From Ophiura sarsii (taxonomy: Eukaryota > Echinodermata > Ophiuroidea > Amphilepidida > Ophiuridae): 64,000 bases of DNA. The translations under genes were made by a program, and so were the position numbers. The DNA is taken from NCBI GenBank assembly GCA_035610835.1, contig CM069457.1:19214658-19278657 (forward strand), written 5' to 3'. Within the stretch, counting starts at the first letter, position 1. Each line of letters begins with the position of its first letter. Positions 1 to 10,000 of the stretch are shown here, in pieces. The notes under the pieces were generated by a model. That model searched no databases and had not been told where the DNA came from. It was given only the letters and a program-made list of their open reading frames with translations.

Positions 1-2755
1 TTAGGCAATGTCTGTATTGGTCAAGTTTGGATATGTCTACATTGGTCAAGTTAGGCAATGTATACGTTGGTCAAGTTAGGCAATGTCTACATTGGTCAAG
101 TTAGGCAATGTCTATATTGGTTAAGTTTGGATATGTCTACATTGGTCAAGTTAGGCAATGTCTGTATTGGTCAAGTAAGGCAAAGACTACATCAGTCAAG
201 TTAGGCAATGTATACGTTGGTCAAGTTAGGCAATGTCTACATTGGTCAAGTTAGGCAATGTCTATATTGGTCAAGTTTGGATATGTCTACATTGGTCAAG
301 TTAGGCAATGTCTGTATTGGTCAAGTAAGGCAAAGACTACATCAATCAAGTTAAGCAATGTATACGTTGGTCAAGTTAGGCAATGTCTACATTGGTCAAA
401 GTTAGGTAATGTCTATATTGGTTAAGTTTGGATATGTCTACATTGGTCAAGTTAGGCAATGTCTGTATTGGTCAAGTTTGGATATGTCTACATTGGTCAA
501 GTTAGGCAATGTCTATATTGGTCAAGTTTGGATATGTCTACATTGATCAAGTTAGGCAATGTCTGTATTGGTCAAGTAAAGCAAAGACTACATCAGTCAA
601 GTTAGGCAATGTATACGTTGGTCAGGTTAGGCAATGTCTACATTGGTCAAGTTAGGCAATGTCTATATTGGTCAAGTTTGGATATGTCTACATTGGTCAA
701 GTTAGGCAATGTCTGTATTGGTCAAGTAAGGCAAAGACTACATCAGTCAAGTTAGGCAATGTATACATTGGTCAAGTTAGGCAATGTCTACATTGGTCAA
801 GTTAGGCAATGTCTATATTGGTTAAGTTTGGATATGTCTACATTGGTCAAGTTAGGCAATGTCTGTATTGGTCAAGTTTGGATATGTCTACATTGGTCAA
901 GTTAGGCAATGTCTATATTGGTCAAGTTTGGATATGTCTACATTGGTCAAGTTAGGCAATGTCTGTATTGGTCAAGTAAGGCAAATACTACATCAGTCAA
1001 GTTAGGCAATGTATACGTTGGTCAGGTTAGGCAATGTCTACATTGGTCAAGTTAGGCAATGTCTATATTGGTCAAGTTTGGATATGTCTACATTGGTCAA
1101 GTTAGGCAATGTCTGTATTGGTCAAGTAAGGCAAAGACTACATCAGTCAAGTTAGGCAATGTATACATTGGTCAAGTTAGGCAATGTCTACATTGGTCAA
1201 GTTAGGCAATGTCTATATTGGTTAAGTTTGGATATGTCTACATTGGTCAAGTTAGGCAATGTCTGTATTGGTCAAGTAAGGCAAAGACTACATCAGTCAA
1301 GTTAGGCAATGTATACGTTGGTCAAGTTAGGCAATGTCTACATTGGTCAAGTTAGGCAATGTCTATATTGGTTAAGTAAGGCAATGTCTATTTTGGTCAA
1401 GTTAGGCAATGTCTACATTGGTCAAGTTAGGCAATGTCTATTTTGGTCAAGTTAGGCAATGTCTACATTGGTCAAGTTAGGCAATGTCTTCATTGGTCAA
1501 GTTAGGCAATGTCTCCATTGGTCAAGTTAGGCAATGTCTACATTGGTCAAGTTAGGCAATGTCTTACATTTCTTAAGTAAGGCAATGTCTACATTGGTCA
1601 AGTTAGGCAATGTCTACATTGGTCAAGTTAGGCAATGTCTTACATTTGTTAAGATAGGCAATGTCTACATTGGTCAAGTGAGGCAATGTCTACATTGGTC
1701 AAGTTAGGCAATGTCTACATTGGTCAAGTTAGGCAATGTCTACATCGGTCAAGTTTAGCAATGTCTACATTGGTCAAGTTAGGCAATGTCTACATTGGTC
1801 AAGTTAGACAATGTCTACATCGGTAAAGTTAAGCAATGTCTACATTGGTCAAGTTAGGCAATGTCTACATTGGTCAAGTTAAGCAATGTCTACATTGATC
1901 AAGTTAGGCAATGTCTACATTGGTCAAGTTAAGCAAGGTCTACATTGGTCAAGTTAGGCAGTGTCTATATTGGTCAAGTTAGGCAATGTCTATATTGGTC
2001 AAGTTAGGCAATGTCTACATTGGTCAAGTTCGGCAATGTCTATATTGGTAAAGTAAGGCAAAGACTACGTCAGTCAAGTTAGGCAATGTCTACATGGTCA
2101 AGTTAGGTAATGTCTATTTTGGTCAAGTTAGACAATGTCTACATTGATCAAGTTCGGCAATGTCTACATTGGTCAAGTTAGGCAATGTCTACATTGGTCA
2201 AGTTCTGCAATGTCTACATTGGTCAAGTTAGGCAATGTCTACATTGGTCAAGTTAGGCAAAGACAACATCAGTCAAGTTAGGCAATGTCTACATTGGTGA
2301 AGTCAGGCAATGTCTCCATTGGTCATGTTAGGCAATGTCTACAATGATTAGGAAATGTCTACATTGGTGAAGTTAGGCAATGTCTACATTGGTGAAGTTA
2401 GGCAATGTCTACATTGGTTAAGTTAGGCAATGTCTATATTGGTCAAGTTAGACAATGTCTACATTGGTCAAGTTAGGCAATGTCTACATTGGTCAAGTTA
2501 GGCAATATCTACATTGGTCAAGTCTGGTATTGTCTACTTTGGATTAGACTGGCATTATAAATATCGGTCAAATTAGGCAATATCGACATAATGGTCAAGT
2601 TAGGTAATGTCTACATTGGTCAAGATAGGCAGTATGTAGGTTGGTAAAGTTAGGCAATGTCTACATTGGTAAAGTTAGGCAATGTATACGTTGGTCAAAT
2701 TAGGCAATGTCTGCCGTGGTCAAGGAAGGCAATATCTACATTGATCAAGTATAAT
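1..2755. repeat. 25-bp satellite array with higher-order structure
   Basis: Tandem copies of a 25-bp unit, roughly GTCAAGTTAGGCAATGTCTA followed by CATTG. Between 1 and about 1380 recognisable monomer variants (TTTGGATATG, TCTGTATTG, TATACGTTG, AAGGCAAAGAC) recur in a fixed order. The AAGGCAAAGAC variant starts at about 177, 327, 578, 728, 978, 1128 and 1278, so the spacings are 150, 251, 150, 250, 150 and 150, all multiples of 25 apart from one extra base. From about 1380 to 2755 the monomers follow no order and become more degenerate. The array reaches the left edge, so its full size is unknown. No coding potential is seen. Confidence 0.95.
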
Positions 2756-3172
2756 TTAATTGTTTTCTACATAGTGTAACAAATAACAATGAATAACTAT
2801 GCATGACACATAGTTATAAAAATGATATGCTATGTTTCACACATATCAGCACAATAATTCTTTGTAGATTTAAATGAAATTAAAGCTGTGAACATCCACT
2901 TACCACGCTTGCAATTCTCCTTCGTTTTTGAATACATTTTTGTATCAGCCTAAGATTACATTCAAATGTGTTCATTATTCGTTATATTGAGTGATTTACA
3001 CCAATTTTCAAAATGTTTGAAAATGCCCTGTTGAAATCTGTGACTTATGAATACGGAATATCAAAGAATTATTCAAATTTGATATCGCAGTGCCCTCAGT
3101 AGCTCATAATTCACCAGACTGGCATATTGGCTGAATCAAGCCACTATCTAATCTCCATACTCACAGAGGGGG
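2756..3172. other. AT-rich non-coding stretch
   Basis: This links the satellite edge to the first transposon. No coding exon is recognised on either strand; in particular no exon carrying the AYSPLG-type motif expected next in the aldo-keto reductase gene is seen. A splice-donor-like block (minus-strand CTGTGAGTATGGAG) sits at about 3154-3168. Confidence 0.6.
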
Positions 3173-3987
3173 TCTATACAGGGTGACCCAATAAAAAAGT
3201 TTACCCAAAATGAAAGTGATATTTTTCCACTTCCTGTAATTTGATATCTGTGTTTTTTAATTTTATTATAAAGAATGGGTAATGGAGCATCTACCCTGAA
3301 CAAAATATTTATTTTGGTTGGGTGGTTTTCAAGATATGGTCCATTGAACATTACTTCAGCAAAACAGACTTGTCCATGGAGCTTCACAAACCAGGTTTGG
3401 AACCGGCAATAATTATTTATTTTGGTCGAGTGGTTTTCAAGATATGTTCTATTGAACATTGCTTTAACAAAACAGACTTGTCCTTGGAGCAAAGGCATGA
3501 TTGAACACAAGTTAGACATCAACACTCGATTATTTGCTGAAGTAATGTTCAATGGACCATATCTTGAAAACCACCCAACCAAAAAAAAAAAAAAAATCAG
3601 GGTAGATGCTCCATTACCCATTCTTTATAATAAAATAAAAAACACAGATATCAAATCACAGGAAGTGGAAAAATATCACTTTCATTTTGGGTACACTTTT
3701 TATTGGGTCACCCTGTAGATGAGGTGACCGTTGTTTGCATCCAATGTTTATCAACAAACGCAACGGTCGGTCGAAGGGACTGGACTGTCGATACACGCTT
3801 GAGGGAACACCATATGACCACAACACTGTCCGCTATGCCGTATTGCCCTTTATAATGCTTTGGCGCGAGTTTTAAAAGCACGAGTCCTAAACAAAACAGG
3901 ATGCGTGCCCAAACTGCCGGGCAAAGAACAATGGCAACTAGCCACGTTTTGCCCGGTGTGACGTCACCTGTCACCCCATCTATAGAC
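3173..3987. mobile_element. TIR element (GTCTATAGATG family), split by a mariner-like MITE
   Basis: The left end reads GTCTATA, then an inserted element, then GATGAGGTGACC. The right end reads GTCACCCCATCTATAGAC, which is the inverse. Removing the insert restores GTCTATAGATGAGGTGACC, so the two halves belong together. A second family member with the same ends lies at about 19241-19584. No transposase is seen, so this is a non-autonomous element of unassigned superfamily. Confidence 0.7.
3179..3715. mobile_element. Tc1/mariner-like foldback MITE
   Basis: Both ends read CAGGGTGACCCAATAAAAA inward and are flanked by TA (3177-3178 and 3716-3717), the Tc1/mariner target duplication. The inverted arms extend about 190 bp. 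The left arm also holds a direct duplication of about 108 bp (from about 3308 and about 3416). No transposase frame is present. It is nested in the GTCTATAGATG element. Confidence 0.85.
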
Positions 3988-4010
3988 AAACAAACCATCT
4001 TCATACTCAC

Positions 4011-4082
4011 AGTAATGTTAATCCCCAATTGTTTGCAGAACTTGACCAACTTCTTCGGATAGTTCAAAATGTGCAACTCGAT
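4011..4082 (-). CDS. Aldo-keto reductase exon 5
   Basis: 72 nt, phase 0 at both ends. The acceptor is CTACAG and the donor GTGAGT. It encodes 24 residues from IELHILNYPKKL to KQLGINIT, matching the barrel segment that in the family precedes the AYSPLG loop. The residues usually seen here are ECHPYL; ELHILN is a divergent version. Confidence 0.85.
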
Positions 4083-7000
4083 CTGTAGTTTTAAAAATAC
4101 ATACAATGAGTAAAAAAATTCTCCAACACACTAACATAAAAATATGTTAACAATATACCAAGGTTATCATGCTTCTATTTTTGTATGATATATGGGAAAT
4201 CAGTGGCGGGTCCAGGATTTAAATTTACGGGGGGTTGACCAAGACCTTTTTTTTAAAAATTGGTACCAAATAAATAATCGTAAAAGGTCCCCAATTATTT
4301 TTGCCACCAGCTCATGAAATCCTGCTAAGTGGGGGTGGGGTAGGTGGGGTGGAAGGAGGGGGGGGGGGGGGGGGGGGGGTGGGGGGGGGGGGGGGGGGGG
4401 TAGCGATGAGATCGTCCCAAAACCGGCAAAAAATATCGCATGGTAGAACTCGAAAATGTACAAATGGAACCTACCTATGTCTCTGAAAAAGGTACAGTGG
4501 TACACAAAAAGGTATATTGTCAAAGTTTACGGAGGGGGGGGGGGGGGGGGGGGGGGGCGCCGCTCCGCCCCTATCCGCCACTGTAAATGTTCTACCACAG
4601 GCCAAAGAAGATTTTAAAGACACAACTAAATAGTCTCGATCCCGGGCTCGATCCCAATTTCTATTGCCAAAAATTGTTTTTTCTTTGAGATCATATTACT
4701 TTAGATAGATGATGAATCATGAGCTATACCCGTCTCCCCGGCAATCCCACCCCGATATACAACATGTGTATATTGCATAACTGCTGGTATTCCTTTTTCA
4801 TTTAGATAATAACCCCAGTGGTGTAAGGGGGGGGGGGGGGCAATATTAGACCCGTGTCGGTTGAGAATTCTTAGAATTGTCGGTTGAGACTGGCACCGGC
4901 CCATATGGAAAACCTAGCCTCGCCACTGAACCACCCATCACACATGCACCCTTCCCCAATCACCATCCAGCCCACCCCAATCCCCTACATACCTGATTCA
5001 TATGTGGTACAACCGTCCACGTTTCTTTGAGATCATTGAGATGATGCTCTTCAAAATTGCTGACACCAATGGACTTGCACAAACCTGAAAACAAATGACA
5101 ATAGCCACTATTAACTAATGACTAACATTGTTGTACATATCCCTGAGGGTCTTAAGCCTCGAGTCTTTTACTCCAAAAAAAGCAACTGCTTGTCCTTGGA
5201 GGTGCTGTGCGGGGGTGAAGAATGGGGGGGGGGGGGGGGGGGGGGGCGGTATTACCACCCAGATAGCAAGACTACGTTGGGCCAACGTCGGCAATGGTCG
5301 GCAAGGTCGCGGTCGGAAGGCCAACGCTGGACCAAGGTCGGGCTAACGTTGAGTTTTGGCAGGATTTTATGTCGGCAATTGGTTGGCAAATCAACGTCAA
5401 AATGACGTTGGCAATTAGTCGGTAGGCGACGGTTGGCCCAACCACATTAAAAAACACCAATGATAAGAGATGTAAGATATTTATATAGTTAAATAACACG
5501 TTAATACAAGTTTAGGTCCACTACCGATTCACTACCGAGAGGACGTGATGTAGCTCTGCTGCATCGCCCAGAATTCCCATTATTTACCCACCTCATGTTT
5601 TAGATCTCAAATCCAAGTTCTAGAAACACTTTTAAGTGTTTAAGTGTGACCTGCTTAACACTTTCTCTATATTTCAGTCACCCGATAGTCTATACCGGTG
5701 TGTGTGGTGCCAACGTTGGCTTGCCGGAAACAATTACGTTGGCCCAACGTCATTTGTTGACGTTGGGCCCAACGTCATTTGTTGACGTTGGGCCAATGTA
5801 TCCAACGTAGTCTTGCTATCTGGGCAGGGTTGTCACCAGGCCAAATGTTGTGCCGGGTAATTTTACTGACGGCAAACGGAGTAAGTGTAGCGAACGAAGT
5901 GCAGTTGATCATGGCATGGGATCCAGAGCAGAGGCCTTCTTAATGTGTTTTAGGATTTCTTAATGCACTTTGAGGGTTCCTGCCACATAATTTCTTGTTT
6001 TATGAGGCAGTTTAATGATTTTATCTACAAATTGTTAAAAAATCAACAACAACAACAACCAAAAAAAAAACCAGAAGAAAGAAATGTGTACCCTTTATTT
6101 TAGAGTGCCGGGCGGAGATTGTGAGTGCTGGGCGGGTCCGCCCGGTGTAGCTACAAGTACAACTCTGGGTATTACTCAATTATGAAATATTGGAGTACTC
6201 TCCATCCCTAAAAGTAGGGGTCATTGGGTTAGAGGTCGGTAAATTGCCCAAAAAAGGGGTCTTTGGGTGAGAAATGTGCCAAACTGTCCAGAGAAGATAG
6301 GGGTCTTTGGGTTGAGAGTGATGGGATCATTTGGGTGAGACCAATATAAGACCGAAAGGGCCTTACACTACCCCCAGTCCCCACCCCCAATATACGGGCG
6401 GCACATATACCTGTATATATTATACATGAGTACCGCCTCCTGGAAGTGAACTGATAATATCCATCTGTGCCATTTATTAAAAACGTCAAAAAAAGTGACA
6501 TAGCAAACGTGACATAGCAAACTGACATAGCAAACTCAAATACGTGCCATGTCTACAGGGGCAAACTAGAAGGAGGGCAAGGTAGCATTTCCCTACTGCC
6601 GGAAGGCTTGGCCCCCTGACCCCCAAAATGAAATGACAAACTCCATGTATACAAAATATAGTTGGTTATGCCCCTCCCCCTGATCACAGGCCAGTCCTGC
6701 CTCGTGCCCCACCCCAAATTGAAGACCCTGATTATGCTACTAAACTGCTCACAAAAAGTATCGAAACACTTAGAAATGATCCAATATATAACGGCTCGAA
6801 ATGGTATGCATTAATCGAAGCAAATAATCAAGTGCATAATTTTGTTATGCGTATTTTGACACCTCGATCGATGAGATACGATGTTGCGGAGCAGAGTTAT
6901 TGTCATTTCAATGGTCGTGGGTCCAGTTTCAAAAGTGACAATCATCCTATAGAAAGAGGTTTGCATTACTGTTTAGAATGATCAGATTCGTGCTTTTCAA

Positions 7001-10000
7001 TAGGGATGAGTGTCACTTTTGAAACTGGACCCATAATTATTGAAATGACAATAACTCCGCTCCGCAACATCGTATCTCAACGATCGAGGTGTCAAAATAC
7101 GCAGAACAAAATGATGCACTTGGTTAATTGCTTCGATTAATGCATACCTTTTCGAGCCGTTATATATTGGATCATTTCTAAGTGTTTCGATACTTTTTGT
7201 GAGCAGTTTACATGCCCATGCACAACTACACTTCTGTGACGGCAACCCCTCACCTTCCTGATAGCATTCCTCCAAAGCTTTCCAAGATTCTGCCAGAAGT
7301 TGTTTGGGATTCTCTGTTCCTTCTGGACACAGAGGCCAATGAAGCAGGTACATGTCTAGAATAACAGAACAAGGTTAGTGTTAGTACATGAAGGTTTCAC
7401 AACACTAAATCACGTCTGGTCCTGCCCCCTTTGAGGCAATAGTCCAAATCCGGCCCGTTGCTATGCCGAAACGGGAGATCTATTGAAATTACAGTTTAAA
7501 ATTAGGGTATTTATTACATGTTATGGCGAAATTTTGACAGACACGTCAGCGTTCTTCAGGTCCAAATAAATTGATGCAATGATGATTTTTAATATTTTAA
7601 CAGAGACATTTGTGATCTGGTCATTTCCGGTAGCTGACGCCATCATCTAAATCAACAATTGCGTGTGACCGGGAAAACCCAACTCGTACTTTTTGAAAAG
7701 GCTCTAGCTCAAAAAAAATGCGGGTTACCCCCCATATATGAGTTGTTGAGTTAGTATAGTCATGGCTTTCATGTTCAAGTTGAAACCAAATTTCAAGATA
7801 CCAGTTTCTTATAACGTCGAGAAATATCCATTTTAAAATTGTGCATTTCACGTGTAAACCTATGGGAGATGTATTTGGGGGTGTGTAACCTGAAACACCA
7901 TAATAACTGAGATATACATTCTCTCTCCATAAACCCGGTACCTTTGTTATCACAAATAACCCCTTGGTATTGGCCTATAGTGAGAGCCTGTTTTTGTGAT
8001 GAATACGTCAATGACTGGACCATGTGGCTCTTCGAAAAACCACCAACAACAACTTGACTTGACTGGAGTCGCTTGCTCAAAAGATTTGGCCTTTCATCAA
8101 GGGGTTGTGGGGGTGTGCCAGTGAGCTTGCCGATCGGGTCCACTTTTAAATTAAAATTTGGTCAGCATAGAACTGGTGGCGCTATACTGATCAGGCGTGA
8201 TTGTAGCAGACGACACGACGCTGGCCACGCGTCTCTCAGACGACCCAATAATGTCAACGGGAGTGCACTATTTTCACAGAATTATAAAGGAGAAACCAGA
8301 CGATTTTTTTGCCCTATCTCTTTACGTGTAACGGTCGCCATTTTGGATTCCCACCATGGGGGGAAAATTGGAGGTATGTCGGTATTTTTCGGAACTGCAC
8401 GGAAAAGAACGAATGCAGCATCGTGCGTGCGTGTACATGAGCCGTGACTCTCTCCGCGTAAAACGCAATCGTCGCATGTGTTTTCGCGCCGGGCTGCTTC
8501 GCGAGTACCACTGCGAACTTTTCGAGAACGTCACACCGAAAGCGCCATATTGAACCAGGGTAAATACCGCGCTATCACGGGCGGTGAGCAGTGGTTCGAT
8601 GCTGTCTTATTTAAAAGGTAACTTACTTGAAATAAATGGTTCCGTATGGTCACTCTAAGAAATTAAAGAACCCTTTTTGTCCTGCCAGGAAAACCCTTAA
8701 AGGTTCTTTAAAGAACCAAAAACAGTTCCCCAAACGTGATACAGAACCATTTTTGGTCGATACAGAACCATTTTTGGTTCTATGAAGAACCTTGTTTGGT
8801 TCTTCAATTTTCAAGATCCTTTTTTGAAGGTTCAAGAGAGAGGTTCCTTATAGAACCTTCAAAAAAGGTTCTTGAAAATTGAAGAACCCGAAAAGGTTCT
8901 TCATAGAACCAAAAATGGTTCTGTATCAACCAAAAATGGTTCTGTATCACGTTTGGGGAACTATTTTTGGTTCTTTAAATTAAAGAACCTTTAAGGGTTC
9001 TCCTGGCAGGACAACTTTAGAACCATTTTTCTAAGCGTGATAAGCTTTAAAAAGGGACTTATCATTTTCTTTGGTTACTGGACTAAAAGTTCGCTTCTTA
9101 ATACTAATAGTCTTTCCCTCATAATTTCGTTGGCCGCTTTTAAAGGACGACCCATCATGTAGGCCTACTTTGGACATATTTGTTCGTCATTATGGTCATG
9201 TTAAGAACGACATATTTGGTTACTGGACTAAAAGAATATTCTTTATATCATAATCTCGTTGGCCGAACGAACCATCAGTATGGGCAACTTTGGCCGCTCT
9301 TTTATCATAATTTCGCTTGCTGCTTGTTTTTAGGAGAAACTATTTCGGGTAGGCCTAATAATAATTTGGAGATAATTCCCCATGTTGTATTGAATGACCC
9401 GAAATACTTCTGTGTCCCTCCATACATTTATATAAAAGTTCACATGGCAGCTAATCTGAAACACGGTACTTCTCTCTAAATTCACCGTCTCATCACTGTA
9501 ATATAAATTGTACGGTCTAGGGCCGCACAATGGTTTTTCAATCATTTGATAACTTACTCGCTTGTATGAGATGAGATTAGTGACATATGCAAGGTTAAGA
9601 CCTGTGTAATATTAAACTTGGCCTATTGGCACCGTTGCAAGTTAATTTCCCGGTTTGCGTGCCTCGTACCTGCAGAAAACCGAAGTGAAGCGTCGGACCG
9701 TTGATCGCGCAACTCAATAAATCTCCGCGTTATTTTTGGCAGTGACTGCGTACGCGTTGGACCATGGTTTGAAATACGCGGAAAGAATGACACTTTCCGA
9801 ATGCTCACGAGCATTTACGGAAAATACCGACATACCTCCAATTTGGTCCCCATATGATGGTTTCAAAATGGCGGCGGCATACTGGATCTCTATTTTTAAA
9901 TCTATGACTATTTTGAATTATTTTTAACAGTCATCGCCCGGTTAACGATGACAATTCTTCTAATTATGATGAACTTGTCAAAATGATAAGATTAAATTCG

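Noticed and set aside
1..2755. Regularly spaced repeats that could suggest a CRISPR array
   Set aside because: Units are directly adjacent with no unique spacers, and the context is eukaryotic.
3148..3621. 157-codon minus-strand frame
   Set aside because: Reads through the arms of the mariner-like foldback MITE.
4200..4523. Proline-rich and glycine-rich frames
   Set aside because: Produced by poly-G/poly-C tracts inside a MITE.
8073..8447. 124-codon plus-strand frame
   Set aside because: Lies across an inverted-repeat element boundary and shows no domain, splice context or family similarity.
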